From positions 14,659,303 through 14,723,302 of the forward strand of contig NC_092581.1 in NCBI RefSeq assembly GCF_037975245.1: DNA of 64,000 nucleotides, read 5' to 3'. Below, in pieces: positions 9,895 through 21,200 of the stretch. Position numbers and translations under genes: made by a program. How positions within the stretch are numbered: position 1 is the first letter of the stretch; each line of letters opens with the position of its first letter. The notes under the pieces were generated by a model that was not told the origin of the DNA, made no database searches, and saw nothing but the letters and a program-made list of their open reading frames with translations. The stretch is from Apostichopus japonicus. Taxonomy: Eukaryota; Echinodermata; Holothuroidea; Aspidochirotida; Stichopodidae.

Positions 9895-12800
9895 TTAACA
9901 GTTCCGGAAGCCCCACTCACGGGCCGGAAACGTAGCAAAGAAACCAAGTTGGCGCAAACCGGTTGCAATATTCAGTCCCAGCAGTCCAAGTAAACCAATC
10001 GCCATGAAACGACCTCGAAAGCGATTCTTTGGCTCTGTAAAGATGATGAAATAAGAAAGCGATGAATATTCATAAGATTAGACTAAATATCGGCGTGGGT
10101 TTTGGTATAAAAGATAAAGTATAATAAACCGGAAGATATTCATTCCCACCCACCAAGATTGCGCATGCGCACTCATGATCAGGTATCGTGCAAAGAATAA
10201 CTGTTGATACAATTTAAAGCAGTCTGTTGCGGTTATATAGTCTGCAATTTAACCAAAACCTATATAGAGCAGGCGCGGCGGAACGGGGAAATTATTAGGG
10301 GGGGGGGGGCTAATATGTGGAGACTATCTAAGCGGAGCGCCACAATCGGTTGGCGCGGAGCGTACAAGAAAATTTTGGGTTTTTCAAACCTCCCAGGTGG
10401 CCGGAAACGGCACTCCCCGAGTGTTTTATGCTGCGAATACTTAGCCCTAAAATATGGGTCTCAAGCCTGCAATTTCTCAGATTGCACGTAAAAATTTGTA
10501 AAAACATTGTAATTTGTATATTCGATGGTGTTTTAAGAGAGAAGCTATTATACTCGTAGTGTATACTCGCAAATACGTTTTTGAGTGTAGTAGGGGGAAG
10601 TTGGAGAACTGGCTGAAATGAGGCAAGTCATTGGCCTAAGACGAAGTTGTGTTGCGCTTACCGGTATACTCACACTCACTGCTTCCACTTTTCGTGGCGC
10701 GTGAAGACGCGGTTGGGGTGACAATGTGGTCTATAGCCAGTGGACGGGCCGAGGGTCCCCCCCCCAGCATTTACTAAAATTATAACACCTATATAGTATA
10801 CGTGTGCATCGGACAGATCGACAAGTATATGTATTGAAAAATGGGCAGATGCACGTTTCGGAGCCTTGGTAATTATTGGGGGGGCTTATCATGCATTTGC
10901 CCCCTCAACTTTTTCATTGGGGGGGCTGAGCCCCCAAGCCCCCCCCCCCCCCCCCGGTTCCGCCGCCACTGATATAGAGTATAACTCAGACTAAGATTGT
11001 TGCAATAAATCAAAACAAGGACACCCTACTTAAGTGTTTTCTTTCTTTCATCAAATCACCGGAATATTTCTCTAAAGTACTGATAAGGTACACTAACCTC
11101 CCGTGTAGTATCCTTTCGCATACGCAACTCGACCAGCGAGGTAGATTATACCAAACCCTGATGCAAGACGCTGAAGGTAAAGGAAAGTAATGTTAATTAT
11201 TCGACGACACTAGATTTGTAGTGAGACCATATACTGGTACTCATGCGTCTACCTGTATAATCGATGTACTCGCTCTCATTGATTTGTACTCATATGCGTA
11301 CTCGTACTCGCACGCGTACTCGTATGCGTACTCGGGGTATTTTGAAAATCTTGTACACTAGAGCAAGGTTATGCACTAGCTATTGTTCATGAGGATTGTA
11401 CTCAAAGAGGTAATCATAACAAAGGGACTTGTATAGCCTACTTGGTACCCGTACTCATGCTGTTGTACTCGCACTACAGGTTTGGATGTCATTAGAGAAT
11501 TACCTTTACATCAATATATTAGTGAGAACAGAACGACATGTAACCTATAGGGAATGTTAAGACCTGAGTGATGGTGACGATATTTATCTTCAACTTACCG
11601 GAAAATTTGTTCCACCGATAAAGAGTTGTGACAGAAACACCGGATACATTTCTAGGCTGTTAAAAAGAAATTATTTCCACAAAACTTTTACTTTTGTTCT
11701 CTGACTGCTTCGGAAGCATTTTCTATAACAATGTAAAACAATAAATGTGATACGGAAATTAAGGATTATAGCGCCCCACCAGGAACTCATTGTATGGTTA
11801 GTTCAGAAAAGTTTAACGTGATATTCAAACTAAAAGCAAATGTATAAACGTTGTCAAATAAAGTTCTCATTTAATTAAGAATATTACATTAAAACTTACA
11901 AGTTTTGATGTGCTCTTTGTACGCAGTTAAATTCATTACTGTCATCAGAGTACATCGCCGGATACTAACCAATAGAACAATAGAAAACAATACAATATAT
12001 GTGAAATAGTTCGATGCATATCCATGATATACCTAAATAGTGAGGTCAGATTTCGGGCCAATTTTGAATGGTTAAAGTTAGGTTACGATTCGGGGAGAAA
12101 TGGGAAAATTACAGGAGGGTGCTATACAAAAAATGCTATTTTGCAGTTTGAGCATAATTCACTTTCTTGTGAGCGAGTAAGCAAAGAGACGCCTGAACAC
12201 TTGTTTTGTCTTCATATTATTAGTTGATTCTAGGGGGCGGAGGGGATGATGGTCCACCTATTTTATACTAGGGGGCAAAAGTATGATGTTACCCCAACCC
12301 AGTTCCTCCAACAATTGCGAGAGGACAGTCAAGAAAACCAATATATACGATAATTTGAATGGTCTGTTTCAGTTATCTAAAGCAGTACATATTAAATTGA
12401 TACTAAAACAACGTTTAGAAGAGTATATCATTGCATTTATACACGCACCCGGTCGACAAAATATGACTGCGTCAAGTTACATCAGTATGTGTTTGCCCCA
12501 CGAAATCCTGGAAACGGATCGACGCGCCTGTATGATTACATGTAAATAGAAAGTTTGTCGACTGAGCCTATATCTAAGAATTTTAAACTTGACTCATAAA
12601 GTTAATAATATGAAATTTCAAATTTCAGGATAAAGCAATCTGCCATCATGGCGTAAACCACTGCCCTTTCCGTTGATACTGTTAACTGTATGACACAGTT
12701 AACAGTATCAACGGAAAGGGCTGGTTTACGCCATGTGGGTTAACAACTTTACCATATTTATGGTGTCCATACCTCAACTTTGAATTCTTTCCGAGCCTTG

Positions 12801-12901
12801 ATCACATTTCGGGACAGCCACATGTTGACAAAGAAGCTTCCGGCTCCAACCAGAATGACGTAACCATAATCATCCGATAGAGTGCTCAGAGTGCCCGGCA
12901 T
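9895..12901 (-). CDS. MGST3: Microsomal glutathione S-transferase 3-like (MAPEG family), complete
   Basis: Five coding exons on the minus strand: 12901-12773, 11964-11900, 11656-11599, 11170-11098, 10034-9895. All junctions have AG acceptors and GT donors, with codon phase kept across each. The joined frame is 465 nt, 154 aa, against about 152 aa for vertebrate MGST3. Exon 1 encodes MPGTLSTLSDDYGYVILVGA and the first membrane helix, ending ARKEFKVE. Exon 2 gives YPAMYSDD and the MAPEG hallmark VQRAHQN, exon 3 FLEMYPVFLSQLFIGG, exon 4 a segment ending GRVAYAKGYYTG, and exon 5 a last hydrophobic helix ending GFFATFPAREWGFRNC and TAA. MGST3 is an integral ER/outer mitochondrial membrane protein with glutathione-dependent peroxidase and LTC4-synthase-like activity. 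Exon 5 has an internal GTGAGT after FPA that could be a donor, so the C-terminus may differ. Intron 4 carries a hAT element and intron 1 a hairpin. A non-coding 5' exon ending at a donor near 13986 is possible. Confidence 0.9.
10270..10971. mobile_element. hAT-type non-autonomous element, family 2
   Basis: A 702-bp element in MGST3 intron 4. The left end is CAGGCGCGGCGGAAC and the right end, reverse-complemented, is CAGTGGCGGCGGAAC. A perfect 8-bp target duplication, ATATAGAG, flanks it (10262-10269 and 972-979 of the same kilobase). It has G runs at the left and C runs at the right. An internal block (CTATCTAAGCGGAGCGCCAC, TTGGCGCGGAGCGTACAAGA) is shared with the element at 16048. No transposase is seen. 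Confidence 0.88.
12648..12734. repeat. Near-perfect 40-bp hairpin in MGST3 intron 1
   Basis: Arm 1 (12648-12689) and arm 2 (12695-12734) are inverted copies separated by 5 nt. The only mismatch is a 2-nt indel (CCACTGCCC against CCAGCCC). The core is CCCTTTCCGTTGATACTG followed by TTAACTGT. It starts about 40 bp downstream of the exon 1 donor in the direction of transcription. It could be a very small foldback insertion, a replication palindrome or a precursor-like RNA hairpin. Confidence 0.9.
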
Positions 12902-14341
12902 CTTCAAGTGGTGGTTATATACTTTCTACAGAGAATCACTGTAAATTCAAAGAACTTATTTAACGGTGTTACTGGGTGCGGAAGGGGAATGACGGGAGTG
13001 GTAGGATCTCATCTATGTCGGTGCTTTAAACTATACCGAGAATTCAGTCAAATGAACTTTCACTTTTATTTTCAGTGAAAAGGTAAAACAAAATATCCAA
13101 TATCAGAGTGATAGAATTACACCCCTGTCCACCCCCTCCCTCAACCTTTTCAGGCTTCCTTTCAAATGGCTCATATTATAAAACACAGGCACTCAAAGGG
13201 GTACTACACAATTGCAGTTGAAATTATGGGAATGATTGCACCAGGCTGTGCATCTATAATCCCCCCTTACCCAAACAGAAATTCCTCTTATATCCCTCTC
13301 CTTCATCCCCTCTCCTTCATCCCCGTTCCTGGAAGGACATAGCCAAATGTGTTGCCACCAAAATATCGAACCCTGCCTACAGGTCTTGTGCCCACTCATC
13401 AATACTGCTTACATGCCTTCTCTATAGTTAAAGAAAGTTAACGCGGTTTTACGTACAACGTATCCACAGTAAACTAATGGACTGGACAAATATGTGACCA
13501 TTCCTACAGAATGGTCTCATTTACTCCCCCTCCCCCACCCCATTGTAGTAGGCCCTAAGCAATAACATATGTACGTACAATGGCCCACTAAATGTGGAGT
13601 AAATTAGTACGTCCACCACCACCACCACCCCCCCCCCCCCACACACACACCCAGCCTAAATTCTGTCCTATTTAAACTGAAGTTAACGGATTTGAACATG
13701 GCTTTTCAAAAACTTGTCATGCACGTGACGTGGTTCATTTAGGCCTATGTCATAAAAATAAAGTAGGCCTACCGATTACCCCCCCCCCCCCCTCGTTTTG
13801 AAGTTAGTTTTGCCGTTAAGGGTCTCTTACTGTCAAATTATAGCTCTAGGCCCTATATAGTAGTTTGTTTTTACTGATGAAAGTCACCCACCCAAGATTA
13901 AGAGCCGGAACACACACACACACAAAAACAGCTTGATCCACTGGTTAGTCTCTTTATATGGTTATTGAGGATAATAAAATACTTACCAAATAAAGAAACA
14001 GAAATCTTCTCCTGCGTCGTGGTTGTATTTTTTACTCTTATAGTCTTCCAGATAACAGCGTCCGTGATATGTAGCACGTGAACCCAAAACTAAATACATA
14101 CACCATGGGAGTCAGTAGGCAGTTATCAGAATCATATAAGCGTATAGGTTAGACTATTAAATCTTAGGTGTGTGAAGAAATATTGCATCTATTTTAGGTT
14201 TGTGTACACACGACGGTTCAAGACTATGATATATATATATATACCAGACTAAAGTTACCGTTCGTCGCGCTCTGTTTACATTTGACAGTGTTCGAGATAT
14301 TAGACAAAAGCACAGCAATCACTCTGGCAGGCTGAAGCTTA
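12902..14341. other. MGST3 upstream region and intergenic sequence
   Basis: Contains the 5' side of MGST3. AG acceptors near 12915 and 12930 and a minus-strand donor (GTAAGT) near 13986 could belong to a 5' untranslated exon; this is weak evidence. Otherwise there are C-rich tracts (13626-13642, 13778-13793) and CA repeats (13908-13924), with no other gene. Confidence 0.35.
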
Positions 14342-14756
14342 TGGAACGCCGACAGGGCAATGTATTGTGTTGTTTACTTCTATACTGTTTGTTATCATGT
14401 TGTTGCCTCCTTTGATGTTGTTGTCTCATTTAATGTTGTTGTATCCTACAAGGTTGTTGTCTCCTTTGATGATGTTGTCTTCTTTGGTGTTGTTGTCTCC
14501 ATTGATGCTGTTGTCTCCTTCAACGTTGTTGTCTCCTTTGAAACTGGCGGCGCTGTTCACAATTTGAATACGTATTTTGACTTCATTAAAGTGAACAGCG
14601 CCGCCAATTTCAAAGGAGCCAACAGCATCAGAGTAGACAACAACGTTGAAGGAGAAGACATCAGCATCAAATGAGACAACAGCATCAAGGGGACAACAAC
14701 ATGATAACAGCAGCATAGAAGTAAATAACATAATACATTGCCCTTTCGGCGTTCCA
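14342..14756. mobile_element. Foldback element with TA target duplication (mariner-like MITE)
   Basis: The ends TGGAACGCCGACAGGGCAAT and, reverse-complemented from the right, TGGAACGCCGAAAGGGCAAT pair over about 45 bp and are flanked by TA on both sides. The arms consist of short repeats of TGTTGTCTCCTTTGATG on the left and its complement on the right. A second inner inverted pair (GGCGGCGCTGTTCAC / GTGAACAGCGCCGCC) surrounds a 30-bp centre at about 14562-14591. Almost the whole 415 bp can fold back. Open frames inside are artefacts of the triplet-like repeat. Confidence 0.78.
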
Positions 14757-15008
14757 TACATCCGATAATTGAAAGGCAACAATGGAACCGACCTCCTCAG
14801 ATTTTCCAATTCTAAAAGAAACAAATCATATGTATGATTATGTCAAATATAGTTTTCTTTGTTTCTAAAGATCTAAATATATCTATTGGTCAAACTTTCG
14901 CGTCCTCTGACAGCAGAATGTTTGAATGTCTTTTCTGTACCTTGGTCAACGTTACCGCCTTCCATTGCACATTTCGTGTACATATTCTTTCATCGTACAT
15001 GTTCAGGA

Positions 15009-15256
15009 GTGTAAGCTCAGTGGTTGACGCCGGTGTCTTTCAATCATAAGGTCACGAGTTCGAGTCACTCCAAGATTAATGTATATATGTCGTCCAGTTA
15101 CAGGGTTGTTGACAATTGACAAGTCATAATCATGGACGTTAAATATGAATCTAAGAGACTGACTTCGGTCAGCTTGCGGCTTTGATAAGCCAAGGAGGCT
15201 CCTTCGCGAGTTCTTGCTTGCAGGGGGATCTAAAATACAAACAATACATACATGTT
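15009..15256 (+). mobile_element. tRNA-derived SINE, family B, copy 1
   Basis: A tRNA-like head with an A-box-like GTAAGCTCAGTGGTTGACG and a B box, GAGTTCGAGTC, at normal spacing. A body follows that is shared with 57451-57704 (AAGATTAATGTATAT, GTCGTCCAGTTACAG, GTTGACAATTGACAA, AATCATGGACGTTAAATATG, AGAGACTGACTTCGGTCAGC). The copy ends in an ACATAC-rich tail. Two copies in one window with the same body show it is a SINE family and not a tRNA gene. Confidence 0.85.
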
Positions 15257-15715
15257 ACACAATCCCTTAACAGTGCCCTTATTCCAACGAGGTCCAATTT
15301 TGAACAGAGGGCCCTATCTCGAAACTCCTACGCGAAGCTCTCGGGTTGTTACGCCGAAAAAAAAAATGGTAAAAAAAGGATAAAGAAAAAAAAAACAAAC
15401 AAAAACATAATTAAAACAATAAAACAATAAAACTCGAATGCAAGTAATTGATTGATTCGAATCAACATGCAATTAACTACCAGTCGTGGAATACTTTCAG
15501 ATAGAACTGACACCGGACAAGATAAGAAAATAACCAAAAAAATTGAAGATATTTCAATCAATTATTTAGCTAATTTATCTGGAAATAAGAACAAATAATG
15601 ACAAAATAATAATAAAGGTATACAAGTAATGTTGTTTCTCAACTTTTCGGTCGAGGTCAATCATATATAGTTTACGCAACTTATACATATTGTAGGCAGT
15701 TTTTCACCAAGTCAA

Positions 15716-16000
15716 ATGTTTGTCAAGTCAAGTCAGGTCAGTAAAATTGTTGTCAAGGCAAGTCATGTCAATTCATGGCAAGTAAAATATGTAGTCAAGT
15801 CACAATTCATAAATCATTATTTGCAAGTTAAGTTAAGTCACACAAAAACATGTGATCCGAATCTGACTCGAGTTCAAGTCATTGATTCGAGTAGTCAACA
15901 ACACAAGTCAAGTCATATCAATGCATTACAAGTATACTATAGTCAAGTCGTAATTCATAGTTATTGTTTTATTTGCAAGTCAAGTTAATAATTATTAGTT
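15716..16000. repeat. Degenerate AAGTC-rich repeat tract
   Basis: Irregular reiteration of CAAGTCAAGTCA-like words over about 285 bp. It is low complexity with no coding sense on either strand. Confidence 0.75.
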
Positions 16001-16047
16001 TGTGAACTTAAATCAATGCCATCTTTACTTCATGTTGAAAGGTTCAC

Positions 16048-16339
16048 CAGGTGCGTAGCCAGGAATTTGCCAAGGGAGGGGCGAAACTGTAGATTCGGCA
16101 TTGCAAACTATCTAAGCGTAGCGCCACTATGGTTGGCGCGAAGCGTACAAGAAAATTTTGGCTGTAAATGCCTCCCAGATGGCCGGAAATGGCACTTCCC
16201 ATGCCTTGTTAGTTGCATCTTAGCATTTTCTCTTTTGAAAATACTAGCGATATCATAAAAACCTTAAAATTTTTTGTAAAAAATATGCTCAAGGGGGGGG
16301 GGCGGCTGCCCCCTTCGCCCCCCCTTGGCTACGCGCCTG
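16048..16339. mobile_element. hAT-type MITE, family 3
   Basis: A 292-bp element. The left end is CAGGTGCGTAGCCAGGAA and the right end, reverse-complemented, is CAGGCGCGTAGCCAAGG. A perfect 8-bp target duplication, AGGTTCAC, flanks it (16040-16047 and 16340-16347). The interior shares GCGTACAAGAAAATTTTGG and GCCGGAAA-GGCACT blocks with the larger element at 10270, so the two are related deletion derivatives. It has a G run and then CCCCCCTTGG at the right end. Confidence 0.88.
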
Positions 16340-16609
16340 AGGTTCACCACATTTAGGTTCAGCATTGGCAAAACACATATCTCCATTACTGTAAATTTAA
16401 CTGTAATTAAAAAAAAAAGCCTGAGACAAAAAGATGAATCTCAGTTGGCTCGATGATGTCATATTCAGAATGAGCCAAGTCTTAAATTAAGTTAATTTAA
16501 TTAAGCAACTCTTTTATGACAGTTGGATCACCTGCCTTGTAGCTAGAGGCTATGAAGAAACATCAAATATGTGGTATTTCCCATAAAGGGGTAAGATTTT
16601 TGGGGTGTT

Positions 16610-17405
16610 ACTAAAACGAATGACAATTGCGTTACACATAACAAATGACAATATGTTGTACACTCTAAAAATTGCGTTGACTAAAACGAATGACAGTGAA
16701 TGACAGCACAGACATTTGCTTCAACCGGATATCACAGTTCAGACTTCGTGGGTATATTAAAGCCACGCAAACCGAGTGGACGCGAAGTGCGTGGCTTACA
16801 GATCTAGTAAAGTACGGACAAGATGCAAACTCACCTTATAGTAAGCGAAATTATAAGTCTGAATTTAAAAAGTAAATTTAACGTCATTTTTTCCGATATT
16901 AATTGTTAGAAACTAACAATACTATAATTTTTGAAGCGGCTAAAAATTTCAGGAAGAGTCCTTATATTGGACATTTCTATGAAAAAAAGAGATTTTTTTA
17001 GGGGGGGGGGTGCAAAAGGGACTGGAAAAGGAGAAAATTTGCGCCAGTTATGGAGCTACTAGGCTGTAACAGTGGCGTAGGGAATGTGGGCATCTTTCTA
17101 TATAAATCTACAGAGGTAAATGTCAAAAGCACAGCAATCAAGCGCATTCTCACACAAAAACTTTCCCTGTGGTTTCTATCCGTAAATTACACCAAAACCC
17201 TGCAACCATGTAACATGCGATTTTCCTCAAATTAATTTTGCGCAGATAACCAATAACCGCATTTACTCCACTCCGTTAATCATTCTCTCTCCACTCACCA
17301 CCGTCCTTCGTTGTCATTCGTTGTCATTCGCTGTCATTCGCGAATGATAATTAACCCTGTACAAAGTCAATTGTCATTCGGTCATTCGCTGTCATTCATT
17401 TTAGT
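16610..17405. repeat. Possible inverted-repeat element with GAATGACA words
   Basis: The left side has ACTAAAACGAATGACA (about 16613 and again at 16680) and the right side, reverse-complemented, starts ACTAAAATGAATGACAGCG at about 17402. Inner words GAATGACA and TGTCATTCG recur at both ends, pointing inward. No certain target duplication was found. The interior holds no recognised gene. Confidence 0.4.
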
Positions 17406-18296
17406 TTGTCCCGATTTTTGCTAACTTGCTTTGGGGAGTTGTTCATGACAGTAGTCTCTATCACATAGATCAATGATGATGGATGGGTTTGTGTTTAGTA
17501 ATACACACGGGGTTAGCGATGCGATTGTACGCAACCGCCTCCCCACCCCTTCCCACTCGCCCCTTGACTAAACACGCCCATACACATCACCGTACGCACC
17601 ACCCTCTCTCGACCCAATCTCTATTCGGAGTTGGCCAGTGGTCGCTATACATTATCTTGTTGTAAATGCCTCCAACCATGGAGCTATTGCTCCTACACAC
17701 CATATGATTTCGGCACTGCGATTCCTCGAAGTGTTACGTTATTTGTTTCACTCCCTCTTATCCTTCAAGAAAAAAAAAACTATTTAGCTTACTGCACAAA
17801 ACAAAATTCGTCACTTCTACAGATTTCTGCTGGTTCGTGACTTTGCAAAGAGCTGCCAAACAATGTAGCTCACATTCAGACGATAGTATACGCCCTCAAC
17901 TTGTGTTTGGTTTGTTATGATCGAATGTTTGATTATTCTCTGCTGAAGTATTGCGTTCGTGTGTTGTGCCTCAGTAGGTTTGCATAGGTGTTATACTGTG
18001 TATTTACGTACGTACTAAGTACGTAGAGTCGAGTCTGTACACGCAAGTACAGTACAGTACAAGTATAGTAAGACAGACTGTGGCCACAGGAAAGATTGAC
18101 CACTTACCAAAGAAGACGAAGTTTATCCATCACAATCTTGTGGAATCTTCGACTAATTTTTCCTTGAACCGAAAGTGTGCTTGGGAAGACAGTTTGAAGT
18201 TTCATTTTATAGCGATATTGTTGGTTGTTTCACCAAACTTGTGTGAAAAATACGACACATTTTTGAGTGTCTATTTTGAAAATTGATTAGGCTACA

Positions 18297-21200
18297 ATGG
18301 CTTGCGCTACGATGAAAAGATCGTTAGATTTCGACCCCTTACACAGCCCAGGAGGATCACCAAAACGACGAAGATGCTTAACAAATGTTTCTCCTTCTAC
18401 ATCATCACATATAGGCTGTCGTCAAACATCGCCGTTTACTTCTGTTACCCCAAAAATCTCTCCTAGTAAGTCCTATAATATGCAAATAATGTTCGAGTAC
18501 ATTTAAATTTCAGTTAAACTTTAGAAGGCCTAGCCTAACCGACCATAGACTGCAAAGTTCTGTTAGGCAGTAGCCTAAGTTATGCAATACAATTCGTCCA
18601 ATGATTCGATCACAAGAATGTAACGTTACGCTAGATCCAAAGTCAGGTTTGGTACTTGCGTGACTAGTAGGACTAATATTGGTCTAGGCCTTCTGGCCTA
18701 GCTGTATGGATTTCTCATACTCATACTTGTCATAGACCTAGCATAGGCTTAATTTATAAAAAGAAAATGTGGACGAAAAGTTGCTGCATATTATCGTCAT
18801 GCTATTCGAAAATATGTAGGCTAGCCTGTGTGGTTGACAGCAAATTTAACATTCTGACATTAAATGTTGTCATTTGTGGTTCTAGGATTAGGAAAAGTTC
18901 TGAACATTCACAGGCATCAAGTAGCATGGTGGGCTCATAATTGACGCACTTAAGGATTAGATCAACAATGTCTATCAAGGAAAATCCAAATCACTCAACT
19001 GTATGTGTTTTTCAGATGTGTAGTTCCTCAGAAATGTTATGATCTCAAAATATTTAAGGTTCTGTGCTTATGCACAGTACAATTGAGCAGAATTTGACCA
19101 CAAAATGTCTGCCGTGTCAAGTTCTTTCATACCCTAAATTGTAACATTCGTCGATAAGCTAACTGTAGTTTAGGCCTTAGTATACATCCATTGACTTTAG
19201 ATGCTGTTTACTATGCTCTGAGCCTCTAAGCTCAGACAGGTCAGGTCCCAGAGAGTAATGTTATCATATTGAGGTAATGTTGGTTATTTTTAGGGTGTAA
19301 GATTTCCAAATGCCCAAAAAATGTGCAAAACTTGGGGGAGGGTGTTAAACGCTTAAAAATTACCACAATCTGGTCAGCAAATAGCTGAAATGGATTCAAA
19401 CTCATGAAATATGTAATTCTGCTTGACTGCAAAAAGTTTAGGTGGCCTGCTGTTTCGTTGCTAGTAATAATTGAAGGTGCGTCAATTATTGGGGTGCGTC
19501 AATTATTGGGGTGCGTCAATTATGAAGCCTTCACTATACAATGCAGTGTTATAGGGAAAGGTACAACTCTTATAGGCCTAACCTACTGTACCATAGTCGA
19601 TGCAAGAAAAAGCCATTGTTTTTGCCCCATTGGTTCAATTATTATTCCACATGTTACAATATAACTTAAGCAACTTCTTCATTGCTGATCACTTTCACTT
19701 TAAACAACAGTCAGGTAGCCTTTGTGACTTGTAAGAATTACAGAAATGGAGATTTGCTTTTCCAGAAATTGTTGCAGTAATTGTTACTTGGCCAGCATGA
19801 ATAGTCAAGAAATTCACTCTGATTGGCTATAATAATGTGATTGATGTAAGGATTAGACACAGATTGCCTTAAGTGTTGTGATCAAACTGACCAAGTAACA
19901 TTTGCAGCTATAACTTCATTTCATTTCATTTATTTCGTCTACACATCAGAACAATAGAACAAAGTGGTATAGTATAAACAGGACACTAGAAAAAAAATAG
20001 TAGTTTATCGAGCTAGCCACCAAAAAAACCAAATAACAATGAAAGAAGGTAACAATTTAGAGTAGAGAAAATTAAAAATAAACTTCAGAGATAGAATTAC
20101 CTGACTCAATTAATTGGAAATACATTGTGCCACACTAGTAACATGTAGGTTTGATGGAATTTTTTAGCTGATTTGGCTTCTGCTTCTGTTATATACTCAT
20201 TAAAAAACCCCTCTCGGGTATCACAACGAGGATGTTGGTGCGTAGCGCAGCAGTGCTAATAATAATGCGTGGGCAATCTTGTCTTAAACACCTCAAGACT
20301 AGGGCTCTCTTTAACGGCCAAGGATTGTGTATTTCAGTCTTTTATAGTACTAGGATAGAAACTATACTGAAAAGCACGATGATTATGTGGAATTTGTGTA
20401 CAGCGGCCACGCCTCCCTGGTTTCAAGAAGGGATTAGTCTCGGCTTACAGACTTTTGCCACCTTATTAGAATTTGCAAAACTTTTGTTGAGAAACTTATG
20501 GTTAATTGCCTTGTATTCTTTAATTGCTCAGTTCTATTACATCATGTTGGCATTGAATCCACTTTATGGTGACTTTTTATGTACTTTACAAATGTATCTC
20601 ATTCAGACTACCATTTCTTTCTTTCTATCAAAGGTCAGTTGGCTCAGAACATTTGTCAAGAATGGAAACGCATCAAAAGGAGAAAACGTTTAGAGGAGTC
20701 TTTCCCCGAAGATGTAGCCTCCCATTCTTCAGTTACGTCACAGATGCTTTATCCGTCTTTTACACCCCAGACATCCTCCCTAGCGACCTTCAATCCTGCT
20801 GTCGGTTTCCCCGCTTCTTCTTCCTTTAACTTCACATCTTCAGCTTCTCATCATCAAAGTGCAGATGAGGAAGCTGCTTGTTCCTCACGTGGCAAGGAGC
20901 AACCTCTATTCACCCTGAGCCAGGTAATCATGATCTGTGAACGGATGCTCAAGGAGCAAGAATCGCGAATGAAGGAAGAGTATGATAAAGTTCTCTCCTG
21001 TAAATTAGCAGGTAGGTTCTCATATTCTAAGTAACATAGTGGTACATGTATGTGGTAATCAAGAAAAAATCTTAAAAAATGGACAAAAAGAGTAAGAAAG
21101 GGTGTCCAGTATATGGAGGAGGGTCTATGAGGGGTCTAGCAGGAAGATTGAAAATATTTGTTGATTGAGAGCTTGTATGAAAAATGGTGGCATCTTTTGC

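Noticed and set aside
14360-14824. Open frames of 66-132 codons on both strands
   Set aside because: They come from the degenerate TGTTGTCTCC-type repeats of the foldback element and have no protein-like composition.
15009-15085. Possible tRNA gene from A- and B-box-like motifs (also at 23144 and 57451)
   Set aside because: The tRNA-like part does not fold into a full cloverleaf by eye and is followed by shared SINE bodies and tails.
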